Shown: positions 53,479 through 63,420, numbered from the stretch's first letter. The stretch is 64,000 nucleotides of DNA from Falsibacillus pallidus (GCF_003350505.1 NZ_QQAY01000007.1:62001-126000); one strand, 5' to 3'. Translations and numbers: made by a program. Notes: generated from the letters alone by a model not told the origin.

Positions 53479-54402
53479 ATGAACATATTAGTAACCGGAG
53501 GCGCGGGATATATAGGTTCACATACATGTATTGCATTATTAGAAGCAGGGCATTCAGTTATAATTGCTGATAACCTTTGTAATAGCAGACTTGAGACCAT
53601 TGAGAAAATAATAAACATTACAGATAAAGAAGTAACTTTTTTTGAGATTGATGCAACTGATGAACAAGGTATTGATGTTATTTTTAATAATAATAAAATA
53701 GATGGTGTTATTCATTTTGCTGGATTAAAAGCGGTAGGTGAATCGGTAGATATACCATTAACTTATTATTATAACAATATAGCTAGCACTATGATTCTTG
53801 CTAAAGCTTGTCAGAAATATGGTGTGAATCGTTTTGTTTTCAGTTCATCAGCAACAGTTTACGGAGATAATAAAGTACCTTTCGTTGAAACTATGAACCT
53901 GTTACCCACTACTAATCCTTATGGTGAAACGAAAGCTATGAGTGAGCGAATTCTTACTGATATAACTAAAGCAAACCCTGAATTTTCAGTTGATCTTCTA
54001 AGATATTTTAATCCAGTCGGAGCCCATGAAAGTGGCTTGATTGGTGAAGCACCTAATGGCATTCCCAATAACCTTATGCCATATGTTACTCAGGTTGCCA
54101 AAGGAAGACTGAAGAAACTTCGAGTTTTTGGAAACGACTATCCAACTATAGATGATACCGGAGTAAGAGACTATATTCATGTCTTAGATCTAGCAGAGGG
54201 GCATGTTGCAGCGTTAGATAATCTTAAGGAAGGTGCTCATATTTATAACTTGGGAACTGGTCAAGGTACCAGCGTACTAGAGTTAGTGAAAGCCTTTGAA
54301 GACGCTAATGGTATTGAAGTTCCTTATGAAATAATAGAACGGAGACCTGGAGATATTGCTTCATGCTATGCTGATGCTTCAAAAGTTACTGGTGGTGCCT
54401 GA
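53479..54402 (+). pseudogene. galE: Truncated UDP-glucose 4-epimerase (first galE copy)
   Basis: 307 residues of a GalE, with GGAGYIGSHTCIALLEAGH, SSSATVYG and YGETKAMSE (active-site Tyr-x3-Lys) intact. It stops at SCYADASKVTGGA, about 30 residues short of the second copy, which continues through the LGWEVKRDI..CRDAWNF closing segment. The break falls at GGTGGTGCCTGACCCCCACC, a sequence like the REP motifs in other spacers. Loss of the C-terminal part probably makes it inactive, but the fold core is complete and activity cannot be excluded. ATG 53479 follows GGAGGGAGG. Confidence 0.75.
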
Positions 54403-54527
54403 CCCCCACCGCAGTAGTGTAATAAAGGATTATCATTAATAAAAAACATTTACGACTAACCGAGTTGAATGATCAGCTGGGTTATTTTTTATGTCTAAAA
54501 AAAATTCAAATTCAGGGAGATGAAAAA

Positions 54528-55538
54528 ATGAATATTCTTGTCACTGGTGGAGCTGGCTACATTGGTTCACACACTTGTGTTGCTTTATTAGAAGCGGGAC
54601 ATAGTGTAATAGTTGTAGATAATTTAAATAATAGTAATCTTGAAACCTTAGAAAAGATAAAGCAGCTCACGAATAAAGACTTAATCTTTTATCAAATGGA
54701 TGCTACCAATGAAGTAGCAATAGATAAGGTTTTTTCCAATCATGAGATACACGGAGTAATTCACTTTGCTGGATACAAAGCTGTAGGTGAATCTGTTGCA
54801 AAACCTCTTGCTTACTATCAAAATAATCTAGTGAGTACGATGGTTCTTGCAGGTGCCTGCCAAAAGTATGGAGTGCATCGATTTGTATTTAGTTCATCTG
54901 CCACTGTATATGGCGATAATCAAGTGCCTTTTATTGAAACCATGAATCTCCAGCCAACCACAAACCCATATGGAGAAACAAAAGCGATGAGTGAGAAAAT
55001 TCTAACAGATACTTCCAAGGCAAATCCTAAATTCTCTATTGCTCTTCTTCGCTACTTTAACCCAGTAGGGGCGCACGAAAGTGGATTAATTGGAGAAGCA
55101 CCAAATGGCATCCCTAATAATCTAATGCCTTTCGTTACTCAAGTAGCTAAAGGAAAGCGGGAAAAGTTATACGTATTCGGTTACGATTATCCAACAGTGG
55201 ATGGTACGGGTGTACGTGATTATATCCATGTGATGGATCTTGCAGAAGGACATGTGGCTGCACTGGAAAATTTAACAGAGGGTGTCCATATCTATAACCT
55301 GGGATCCGGTAAAGGGACAAGTGTATTTGAGTTAATCCGTGCTTTTGAAGAAGCAATTGGGATAACTATCCCATATGAAATAGTAGATAGACGTCCAGGA
55401 GATATTGCTGCCTCCTATGCTGATGTATGCAAGGCAAAGCGAGAGCTAGGTTGGGAAGTGAAGCGAGATATAAAAGCGATGTGTCGTGATGCTTGGAATT
55501 TTGAGGAGAATTATGTGGAAGTGGTAGAGAGTAAATAA
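54528..55538 (+). CDS. galE: UDP-glucose 4-epimerase
   Basis: A 336-residue, full-length enzyme that interconverts UDP-glucose and UDP-galactose. GGAGYIGSHTCVALLEAGH (residues 7-25), SSSATVYG, YGETKAMSE and LRYFNPVGAHESG are canonical, and the C-terminal CRDAWNF is present. It is a close paralogue of the truncated copy immediately upstream, so this is a tandem duplication. ATG 54528 follows AGGGAGATG. Supplies UDP-galactose to the locus. Confidence 0.95.
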   Translation: MNILVTGGAGYIGSHTCVALLEAGHSVIVVDNLNNSNLETLEKIKQLTNKDLIFYQMDATNEVAIDKVFSNHEIHGVIHFAGYKAVGESVAKPLAYYQNNLVSTMVLAGACQKYGVHRFVFSSSATVYGDNQVPFIETMNLQPTTNPYGETKAMSEKILTDTSKANPKFSIALLRYFNPVGAHESGLIGEAPNGIPNNLMPFVTQVAKGKREKLYVFGYDYPTVDGTGVRDYIHVMDLAEGHVAALENLTEGVHIYNLGSGKGTSVFELIRAFEEAIGITIPYEIVDRRPGDIAASYADVCKAKRELGWEVKRDIKAMCRDAWNFEENYVEVVESK

Positions 55539-55567
55539 AAACTACTTTTAATAATCAGCTAAATGAA

Positions 55568-55640
55568 GAGAAAATATTATGATTCACTTGTTTTAAAGGC
55601 ACTTCTTGATAAATTAGGGAGTGCTTTTTAATATTTTCTC
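55568..55640 (+). terminator. Double-palindrome terminator of the exopolysaccharide locus
   Basis: The outer arms GAGAAAATATT (55568-55578) and AATATTTTCTC (55630-55640) enclose an inner hairpin AAAGGCACT/AGTGCTTT with a T-run (55595-55629). Confidence 0.8.
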
Positions 55641-55660
55641 GTAACAGGAGTGCAGACGCC

Positions 55661-56523
55661 TTGAATATCAAATCACAAATTTCAAATGGCAATATTGATG
55701 AATTAATTGATTTATCAAAAGAAATTTACATACCCTCCCTACGTGCGAACTAAAAGATGATCCATTCCTTCTTTCGCTAAAAACAGACTGTGCCCCGGTA
55801 ATAGATTTTCTATTGAATGAGAAGTATCATTCCTTATGCCCGGATGAGAAGAAGTTTTCATTTTTAGTAAGTGCTGCTTCTCGGAATTACCATAAAGAGT
55901 TAATTAAATTAATTCAAGATATACCTTTTTCTCAATCAGAGCTAACAAAGGCATTAGATTACTCTTCTTCCTCTTGTGATGTTTTTACCGTGAAGATTTT
56001 GTTAGATGCTGGAGCTGTATTTAATGAAGAAAACATATCGATATTAATAAATGCTGTTGAGGATGAAAATACGGAAGTAGCAGCGTTCCTGATTCATGAA
56101 CTTGGAAATATTAATATTGTAGATGGAATGGGATTTTCATTGCTCCATCACACATCTTCGGTTTCACGGGATCAGGATTTTTTAACTTATTTGCTTTATA
56201 AGGGACTTGATGTTAATAAGCAAGATAATTATGGGAGAACAGCTTTAATGCATACATTATTAAGTATTGAGTTGGACCCTGAAAACTGGTTTGTGGAATT
56301 TGGGGAGAAGTTACTAGGCGCAGGTGCAGATCCTAACATGCATGATAATGAGGGATGTACCGTATTGATGATGGCTTGCAAGTATGAAGGTTATACATTA
56401 TATGGGGACGAAGCTTTGATTGAATTTATGAAGATGTTAATTCACAACGGAGCAGATGTAAGCATTCAGAATAACCAGGGCCAAACAGCATTGGATATTG
56501 TTGGTGAAGGAACATCAGTTTAA
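55661..56523 (+). pseudogene. Frameshifted ankyrin-repeat protein
   Basis: TTG 55661, behind CAGGAG, opens NIKSQISNGNIDELIDLSKEIY and hits a stop near 55750. The reading then continues in another frame from about 55738 (LPTCELKDDPFLLSLKTD) straight into a long ankyrin-repeat region. That region ends at 56523 and includes NINIVDGMGFSLLHHTS, DVNKQDNYGRTALMHTL, DPNMHDNEGCTVLMMA and DVSIQNNQGQTALDIV. One base change in length near 55735 explains this. Ankyrin repeats mediate protein binding. Function unknown. Confidence 0.7.
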
Positions 56524-56875
56524 AAAGGCAATTAATTTCTTGAAACAATATGAATCACAACTAATAGTCCCCGATATGAATGTAACAGAAAATACGAATG
56601 CACAGTCTTCTATTATAGGGTATCCTGAAAAGTCATTTTTAGGTGAGAAAGGCTACACTACCAAACTTAGCAGAAAGAAAAGGTGGGAAATCCTCCAAGA
56701 AGAAATTCTTACCGAATATCCCCCGCAAACAGTCATAAACAAACTTGCAGATTTTATTAGAAGATTCAAAGCCCAGCGAAATGGATCCAAAAGATACGCT
56801 GCAGCGATTGCAGAGTGGGAATATGATATTGAGAGGGTGAGGGAGGCTTATAAGGTCATAATTAAGGGGTATTAG
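56498..56875 (+). pseudogene. C-terminal fragment, probably of the ankyrin gene
   Basis: An open frame overlapping the ankyrin end by 26 bases in another phase. It encodes KKAINFLKQYESQL, then a basic helical domain (SRKKRWEILQEEILTEYPPQ, then FIRRFKAQRNGSKRYAAAIAEWEYDI). No ribosome-binding site suits its first ATG. A second frameshift near the T/A run at 56518-56525 would fuse it to the ankyrin part. Alternatively it is an independent coupled gene. Confidence 0.5.
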
Positions 56876-56906
56876 TTTTAGAATCAAAAGAAAGGGGATG
56901 TAATAA

Positions 56907-57377
56907 TTGAAAAAATATTTATTTGTAATATTAATAATTTTTATAATTACAGGATGTAAGAATGTTGTAAAAGATTCTATTCCTATTGAAGAAGCTATAG
57001 AAGGGCTAGCAAAAGAAATAAATAACGATCAAGTAATAAAAGGGAAGTATGAGTTAGGTAAGATTTTAGAAGGAAAATCATTGACAGCATCTTGTCCAGC
57101 TTTCTTTTCAATTTCTGAGGTTTCAGTTAAGGAAGTAACCATACAATATAAAGGAAGCGATAAACCCGTAGAAATAAAAGACGATAATGGATGCAGTGAT
57201 TTTGTGAATATTTTAGGAAATCAATACGAAAACAATAGTATTAAATATAAAATCGGTGACGAGTTTCAAATAAATGGAATCATAGATCAGGAAAATTATG
57301 ATCCAACGGATCCTTATAATAATGTTATAATCACATTGACGTATTATGGTAATAAATATGAAAATAAAACTCCATGA
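56907..57377 (+). CDS. Small lipoprotein
   Basis: A 156-residue exported protein with a lipobox (LIIFIITGC, Cys at residue 17). The mature part is a compact mixed domain with two further cysteines (TASCPAFF and DDNGCSDF) that could form a disulphide. The TTG start follows AAAGGGGATG. I recognise no family. Confidence 0.7.
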   Translation: MKKYLFVILIIFIITGCKNVVKDSIPIEEAIEGLAKEINNDQVIKGKYELGKILEGKSLTASCPAFFSISEVSVKEVTIQYKGSDKPVEIKDDNGCSDFVNILGNQYENNSIKYKIGDEFQINGIIDQENYDPTDPYNNVIITLTYYGNKYENKTP

Positions 57378-57556
57378 TTTATAAACGAAATAATGGAAGA
57401 TTTAAACACACTGCGTTTTAAAATTGAAGCTAACTACATTTTTTAAGAGACGAATAAAGATACACCAATTAAGTATAAATCCAATAAGAGTGAGAGTATT
57501 AAGAGAGTTCTAATATAGGGAGAGAGTAGTAATAGAAATGGGAAAAGGAATATTAT

Positions 57557-57697
57557 TTGGATAAAATAAAAAAATGTAGACTTGTAATTTTGAGTATGCT
57601 AATTATAGTGTCTTTTGTACCACTTACTAACTATGTCCTTACCAAGAATTCCGGCTACCTTTTTCATGGAAAAACACCTCCTATAACTATTGTGTAA
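57557..57697 (+). CDS. Possible 46-residue membrane peptide overlapping a terminator
   Basis: TTG 57557 lies 6 bp after AAAAGGAA. The peptide has one hydrophobic segment (LVILSMLIIVSFVPL) and ends HGKTPPITIV. Its last codons lie within a terminator hairpin. It may be a small real gene or the 5' remnant of a longer one. Confidence 0.4.
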   Translation: MDKIKKCRLVILSMLIIVSFVPLTNYVLTKNSGYLFHGKTPPITIV

Positions 57698-57712
57698 TGT
57701 GGAGGTGTTTTG
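57670..57712. terminator. Terminator overlapping the small ORF
   Basis: AAAACACCTCC (57670-57680) pairs with GGAGGTGTTTT (57701-57711). A- and T-rich ends allow function for both strands. Confidence 0.85.
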
Positions 57713-57775
57713 TTAGTAATTTAAGCTTTAAAGAATTTATTAATGATTTTCGCTGCCACCTGTGAATCCTTTTAA

Positions 57776-59452
57776 TTATAACCCAATAGCTTTAGAAATA
57801 ATATTTGCTATTATTCCAGCATTGACGCCAGTTGCGGTGTTATAAAGAAGGGTGGACCCCATATCAATCAGTCGCTTTTTGATTCCCTCTGATGTCATTT
57901 CTTCTGCTTGTTTCCGGGTATCTATGATATCTGATAGCAATATTTTTTGGTCATTGTTTTTATTGTTTAGCTTTTGGAGACCTTCCTCGATTAAAGTAAG
58001 TTCTTTCATTAATTGTTCTTTATCAATTGATTGTGAATTGACAGTTTGATACTCTATCTTGTTAATCTCTATTTTAGGATTCTCTCCAAAGTTTACAGGG
58101 CCATTGCCATTCACGGTAAGATTATATTTCTCCATATTTTTCTTCCTCTCGTTAAGTTTTATGATTTGTTGATTAGTATTTTCCTTGGCATTTACGAAAG
58201 CTGTTCCTTTAGAAATCTCTGCTGTGAAAAACTCAAGGATTTGGTAAACTTCCTTGTGTTCTAATCCAATTAACTCTAGTGGATATACTTCAGTTCCAAA
58301 CTTTTCCCAAACAAACAAAGCTGGTAAAGTTATAAATTTATTGTAAATTTCAGATAAATTTTTGAGTCTTTTATATCCACTTATATTTGTCTTGAGATCT
58401 TCCTCTGTATAATAAATATCTAAATAGTCCTGAGTCATATGATGAATGTCATCCCAATAAATTTGAAGGAATGAGGAAAGATTAAGGTGCTTGGGAAATA
58501 AAATAAGCCCATGTGCTTTAGTTTGCCCTAACCTCTCAATACTGAATGGTTCTCCTTTAGGAGATTTTCTCACATCTCCTATAAACTTTTTAAATAGGCT
58601 GTCTTTTTTATTGATGCTTTTGGCAAACTTTTTCAAAGGCGCTTTAGGTTGGTCATATTCAATGCAATAATCTTCTATTAATTGCATCATTATTGGATAA
58701 GTGATTGTCTTTGCTAGGTTAACTCCTCTATTTTCTAAATACTGTAGAAAATCAATATATTGAAATTCAAAATCTTTTCTAATTTCCTTATCTGTAGTTA
58801 CCATCTTTGGATGAAATTTTATTTTAACAGGAGGAGAGGCGATTAAATAAGATAATCTACTTCTTCTATCTTCAAAGGAAAAATCATACCTCTCATTTAC
58901 ACGTGGAATAAACCATTGTTTTTTTAATGTTGAATCGACCCAATTTTGAAAGTCGAGATAAAGATGATGATAAAGAGTATTGGTCGTGAATAATTCAAAT
59001 GCTTCTTTCAATGTGGAACCATACTTCTCGATAACCAAAATAAACCATTCTTCAATCCCTGTATTCTGCCTATAAGCTTTGATTGCAGAATCCATTAAGA
59101 AATCGCTCATTTCCTGATAATTCTCTGAGTCTTTTAAAGAGCGGTAAAAGTGATTAAGGAATCCTTGAAGTCGAGGTTGTTTGTCTATACTGGTAGGGTT
59201 AATAAACTCTAGGTAAAACGAATCGGAAACAAACACTTCAAACTTTTTTATAATGGATTCATTTGTTTCCCCTTGGCTTATAAGAAAATCTTGAAACAAT
59301 TTTAAGAAAAACTTTATATCCCACTTAGTGCAGTTATCATACAAATATTCCTCGATTATATTTCTATCTGTGTATTCATTATCTAGATTAAAACCTTTCT
59401 TTTCTATGAATCTAACAAAAGATACTTCAATATAGTCATTTACTTTAATCAT
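57776..59452 (-). CDS. Hypothetical 558-residue protein with hydrophobic C-terminus
   Basis: A large soluble helical region (about 1-440) is followed by a separate-looking tail. The tail has NLTVNGNGPVNFGENPKIEI (a beta-rich stretch), a coiled segment (EQLMKELTLIEEGLQKL), then a short hydrophobic end (YNTATGVNAGIIANIISKA). Such tails occur in some abortive-infection and toxin proteins, but I do not recognise the family. ATG 59452 was chosen because GGAGGTTA precedes it. AT-rich, alone, and next to decayed genes. Confidence 0.7.
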   Translation of the reverse strand: MIKVNDYIEVSFVRFIEKKGFNLDNEYTDRNIIEEYLYDNCTKWDIKFFLKLFQDFLISQGETNESIIKKFEVFVSDSFYLEFINPTSIDKQPRLQGFLNHFYRSLKDSENYQEMSDFLMDSAIKAYRQNTGIEEWFILVIEKYGSTLKEAFELFTTNTLYHHLYLDFQNWVDSTLKKQWFIPRVNERYDFSFEDRRSRLSYLIASPPVKIKFHPKMVTTDKEIRKDFEFQYIDFLQYLENRGVNLAKTITYPIMMQLIEDYCIEYDQPKAPLKKFAKSINKKDSLFKKFIGDVRKSPKGEPFSIERLGQTKAHGLILFPKHLNLSSFLQIYWDDIHHMTQDYLDIYYTEEDLKTNISGYKRLKNLSEIYNKFITLPALFVWEKFGTEVYPLELIGLEHKEVYQILEFFTAEISKGTAFVNAKENTNQQIIKLNERKKNMEKYNLTVNGNGPVNFGENPKIEINKIEYQTVNSQSIDKEQLMKELTLIEEGLQKLNNKNNDQKILLSDIIDTRKQAEEMTSEGIKKRLIDMGSTLLYNTATGVNAGIIANIISKAIGL

Positions 59453-60070
59453 GTTAACCTCCAAATATAGATATAATCCAATTATAACCAATTATGGATA
59501 TGTGGTCTAATTTATATGAGATAGTATCCAATTAATGTAGCATTTTATAATGAAGGGGGTCAGACGCACCGATATTATATTTTAATTAGTTGGGAGGCCG
59601 CTTCATTAGAAGCTGAAGTAGCTGGGGAAATCCCACTAACTTCACATCACATTATTAATGATTGGGACAAGGAACCTGTCCATCTTATTTAGAGGGCAGG
59701 TGTAAACGTTAAACTAGAATTAACAGTTTTCCACATATAAGACTAAACAGAATTTATTTCGTTTCAATACTTTCGCCTAGTGAAAAAGTAAATAAAGGTA
59801 TAAAAAGGAAGAGGTGTCATATTCTGAATTTTCAACTTATTAATCAATATAAGTGCAGGAAATATATTCGCATTAGAATTAACCTATAGAGTTCATTGAG
59901 ATTCTAAAAAGCTTTGGTTTATTAAAAAAGATTGGTTAGTGTTATAAATTAATTCCATGATGAAAGACGAAAAATGAAAATCGTTTAGGTAGGGTGGAAG
60001 AGGTCAAGGCCTCTTCTTTTCTAATATGCAAAACCTGGGAATTGCCCCTGTGTTTCTTTCATCAATAAAA
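59453..60070. other. 600-bp gene-free spacer with REP pieces
   Basis: Contains GGGGGTCAGACGCACCG (about 59556-59572), a family-A arm GGGACAAGGAACCTGTCC (59664-59681) and a hairpin GAAGAGG/CCTCTTC (59998-60016) plus T-run that terminates nothing visible. No supportable gene. Confidence 0.55.
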
Positions 60071-60071
60071 T

Positions 60072-60108
60072 AATGGCCATCAACATTTCAAAATGTTGAT
60101 GGCCATTT
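60072..60108. terminator. Terminator of the secreted-protein gene (minus strand)
   Basis: AATGGCCATCAACATTT (60072-60088) pairs perfectly with 60091-60107 around a two-base loop. Confidence 0.9.
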
Positions 60109-60111
60109 TTA

Positions 60112-61341
60112 TTAATTATTGAACGATACTCCATTTAACATACCAGCAGTCAATCCAGATACAGCTCTATGGAAGTTAGTTTCAGAAGTGTCTCCATCAT
60201 TTACATCTGATGCTGCTACTCTACAAATAACCGGTCCTTCTGATGAGTTAGTGTAGACCAATCCATTTATGCTGTCGATCCAGTTTACAGCTCCTTGATC
60301 CCCAGTCCATGCAAGAGCATATAATTCTGCTCTTACATCAGTAGCATCGGTCAATGAAGACTGTGCAAATCCATAAAATCCACTTGGGATTAATGAATTG
60401 CTTCTGTTTGCATAAACAGTCTGCATGCCTTTAGTAACGGCTTCGGCTTCTGTCATAAACGTTGAGCTCGGTCTTTGGGAAAAATATTGAGTATAAACGG
60501 TTCCATGTGCAATTTGGGATAAGCCTAGGCCTACCCAAGTAGCATATCCAGTTCCTACACCATCACGGCCACCGCCAACATTGGTAAGTCTGCCTTCTGT
60601 TGAATAATCTCCAAATCCAACTGCTTTTAAATAATTTCCGATATTAGCAATGTCATTTCGATAAGGGTAATCAGTTGGGCTATTCACCCCATAATTTTTA
60701 AATAAGAAATCTGAGTCTAGAGCGAGTGCTCCAGCGTAGATTGCTAAAATATTAACTGCAAATGGTGCTTTAATATTCTCACCTGAACCAGTTGTGATTT
60801 GATGTTCTACATTGTATCTAAAAGTATATCCATTAGATGCTGTTGAATTATACGCACTGTTTAACCAGCTTTTCGTATTATTATAAAGGTAGTTTACCTG
60901 ATCTTGTCTAGCAGCGGATAAATCACTCATATTAAACTTTTTCATCATTATTGATGCTTGAAGAATTAATCCTGTGCCAGGTGCTTGAAAAGCATTTTTA
61001 AACTGAGATTCATTTGTTGATACTTTACTATACAAATAAGCGATTGATTTATTTAATTCTGATAGTGCAGAAGTATAAGTTGAATCCCCTTTTTGCTTAG
61101 CTTGATAAGTATATACACTTAAAAAGGCAGCGTCTTCTGCTAATCTCATTTCATTAGCGCCACTATGAGGAGCTTTCAAACGTGAATCTTGCAAATGATT
61201 CCCTGTGATAAAGTGCTCTTGGAAAACAATTTTTGATGCTTCGAATGCAGAGTATGTAGTCGCAGCATTTGTTGGACTAGGAGCAGCAATCTGTAATCCG
61301 AAGAAAATTATAGATACTAATACGATTAATAGTTTTTTCAA
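60112..61341 (-). CDS. Secreted hypothetical protein, possible alpha/alpha-barrel
   Basis: A 409-residue exported protein with a clear signal peptide (KKLLIVLVSIIFFGLQIAA, cleavage after TNA). The mature chain is helical, rich in Trp/Tyr/Gly motifs such as RYNVEHQITTGSGENIKAPF, LTNVGGGRDGVGTGYATWVG and YALAWTGDQGAVNW. This look is compatible with an (alpha/alpha) barrel of glycan lyases or hydrolases, but no catalytic residues can be assigned. TTG 61341 was chosen because AGGAGGAA lies about 7 bp upstream. Confidence 0.65.
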   Translation of the reverse strand: MKKLLIVLVSIIFFGLQIAAPSPTNAATTYSAFEASKIVFQEHFITGNHLQDSRLKAPHSGANEMRLAEDAAFLSVYTYQAKQKGDSTYTSALSELNKSIAYLYSKVSTNESQFKNAFQAPGTGLILQASIMMKKFNMSDLSAARQDQVNYLYNNTKSWLNSAYNSTASNGYTFRYNVEHQITTGSGENIKAPFAVNILAIYAGALALDSDFLFKNYGVNSPTDYPYRNDIANIGNYLKAVGFGDYSTEGRLTNVGGGRDGVGTGYATWVGLGLSQIAHGTVYTQYFSQRPSSTFMTEAEAVTKGMQTVYANRSNSLIPSGFYGFAQSSLTDATDVRAELYALAWTGDQGAVNWIDSINGLVYTNSSEGPVICRVAASDVNDGDTSETNFHRAVSGLTAGMLNGVSFNN

Positions 61342-61692
61342 CCTTGTTCCTCCTATCAATTTTTGGTAAGTATTACAGTAAAATAATAAATCTAGAATTT
61401 TATCCTGTAAACACCAATTGGTAATTTGTTTACAAATGAATGGAATGAACTAGTTCGTGATGATGGGTATATTATCCTTCGCAAATCTATAATCTAGTTT
61501 CCGAGAACTGAAAGTTTTTGTCCTTGTGGATAGAAGTGGTTCCTGACCCCCAGTACTGCAAAGTGCTAAAGTAACTGGGTAAGGGTTTTAACTTTTAGAT
61601 TAGTATATTAAGTTCTGACCTCCTAAATATGGCTACCAATATTTTCATAGAGGAAATACTCCCTTCTAATGGTATAATCACCAGGATAATAT
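61342..61692. other. Gene-free spacer between divergent genes
   Basis: AT-rich divergent promoter region. One REP-like GTGGTTCCTGACCCCCAGTA (about 61539-61558) resembles the sequence at the galE truncation point. No gene seen. Confidence 0.5.
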
Positions 61693-61710
61693 TTGAAGGG
61701 GATAAAAATA

Positions 61711-63327
61711 ATGGGAAATAAATTGTTTTTCTTTGGGGTAGTTCTTATATTGCTGACTATATTCATTCCGATATCTGCGAATGCACAAACTGACCTGCCG
61801 ATTGGGTCAATTGTTGAAGGGTCAATTACAGCTGATAACACAGGAAACAGCTACAAAATAAATTTAACTGCAGCCGGAAAATTAACGGTGAATATCGATG
61901 CTTACTTTTCGAATGTAACGGTTTCCTTGAGGGCGCCGGACGGGGAGTTCATCTGGCAAAATCATCGGATTTTCAATGGTGCACCGGATACTCCTGTTGT
62001 GTGGAAGGATTCCATGAATGTAGAGCCTGGAGAATATACACTTATTATAGGGAAAGGGAATACGGATACTGGTAAATTCAATGTCAAAGTAGATTTTTCA
62101 GGGGCAGGAAATAATGAAAAAGAACCGAATCAGACCATTAATGATTCAATGAATGTAGTTCTTAATCAGTCTCCAGTTAAAGGCTTTATCAGTTGGAATG
62201 ATAGAATTGATTATTATAAAGTGGAATTGCCTGAATCAGGGCGTCTTATTCTTAATGTTAAAACGGATTTTCCAGGGCCGGGAGGGCTATTCCAGTTAAT
62301 CGATGGGTCTGGGAAAGAGATATACTGGGATACCATTGGACAGAATAACGGGATCACGGGGAATTGGACACGCCATACGGATCTGAAAGCAGGAACGTAT
62401 TATATCCGTTATTCCGGAAATGATTCCATCCTTTATCAAGGTCCATACGAGTTGAGTGCTTCCTTCACTCCGGTACATTATCAGGAGAAAGAACCGAATG
62501 ATATAAAAGCTGTCGCGGAGGAAATCGAAGTAGATAATCAAACCCATATCGGTTTTCTCAGTTTTCATGATTTGACCGACTATTACAAATTCGAAATGAA
62601 GTATACAGGCCTGCTGACCATTGACTTTTCATCTGAACGGGTTGGATATGATCTGATGAATGAAGGTGATATGATAATGGATCGAAAAGGCAGCATGGGG
62701 AAGGTTGGCGTCTTTGACCCTTTTTCGAGTACGATTGAACTAAAAAAGGGGACATACTATTTTGTTCCGAATGTTTATAAAGACGATACGGGTATGTATA
62801 CCTTTAAACTCCATGCGGAAAGCAACTTCTCCGATGTACCAGAAGATTATCTGCCAAGCGTGACGTATTTATTAGAAAAAGGGGTGACCACGGGTGTATC
62901 GAGTAAAGGCTTTGGGACCAATCTCTCCGTTAAGCGGGGGGATGCAGCCATTTGGCTGGCGAATATTCTGAACTTAGATACTTCAAAGGGAGATGATTCC
63001 CCATTTACTGATGTTCCACTTCGGGCAAGAGGTTCTGTCAATGCGCTGCAGCAGGCTGGAATCATCACCGGAAAATCACCCTCCAATTTTGGCTCGAATG
63101 ACTTTGTCAAACGTGGTGAAATGGCTTTAATGCTGCAAAGGGCGTATCACTTATCGAGCGAAGGAACGGTAATGAGATTTACGGATGTTCCTTCGCGGTA
63201 TGATCTTGCAGTTAGAGCCTTGAAGAAAAAAGGTATCACTAACGGAAAGAACACAGTTTCCTTTGCGCCGGATTCGTATGTGACCCGAGGAGAATTGGCA
63301 TTGTTCATCTTTCGGGCTGAGCACTGA
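61711..63327 (+). CDS. SLH-anchored surface protein with pre-peptidase-like domains
   Basis: A 538-residue exported protein. The signal peptide ends at ANA. Residues about 35-370 hold three beta-rich PPC-type domains: the second and third start EKEPNQTINDSMNV and EKEPNDIKAVAEEI and share DYYK(V/F)E cores. Residues about 375-538 hold three SLH repeats (GVTTGVSSKGFGTNLSVKRG, GIITGKSPSNFGSNDFVKRG and GITNGKNTVSFAPDSYVTRG). No enzyme domain is visible. ATG 61711 follows GAAGGGGAT. Shares the SLH anchoring mode with the large protease. Confidence 0.88.
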   Translation: MGNKLFFFGVVLILLTIFIPISANAQTDLPIGSIVEGSITADNTGNSYKINLTAAGKLTVNIDAYFSNVTVSLRAPDGEFIWQNHRIFNGAPDTPVVWKDSMNVEPGEYTLIIGKGNTDTGKFNVKVDFSGAGNNEKEPNQTINDSMNVVLNQSPVKGFISWNDRIDYYKVELPESGRLILNVKTDFPGPGGLFQLIDGSGKEIYWDTIGQNNGITGNWTRHTDLKAGTYYIRYSGNDSILYQGPYELSASFTPVHYQEKEPNDIKAVAEEIEVDNQTHIGFLSFHDLTDYYKFEMKYTGLLTIDFSSERVGYDLMNEGDMIMDRKGSMGKVGVFDPFSSTIELKKGTYYFVPNVYKDDTGMYTFKLHAESNFSDVPEDYLPSVTYLLEKGVTTGVSSKGFGTNLSVKRGDAAIWLANILNLDTSKGDDSPFTDVPLRARGSVNALQQAGIITGKSPSNFGSNDFVKRGEMALMLQRAYHLSSEGTVMRFTDVPSRYDLAVRALKKKGITNGKNTVSFAPDSYVTRGELALFIFRAEH

Positions 63328-63384
63328 TTTACTCAAATAAAGATGTGACACAATTTAATAATAAGAACATTTCTAGCATAAAAT

Positions 63385-63420
63385 AGCCCTTACTCTGAAG
63401 GTGGAGTGAGGGCCTTTTGG
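63385..63420 (+). terminator. Terminator of the SLH protein gene
   Basis: GCCCTTACTC pairs with GAGTGAGGGC around an eight-base loop, followed by CCTTTTGG. Confidence 0.75.
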
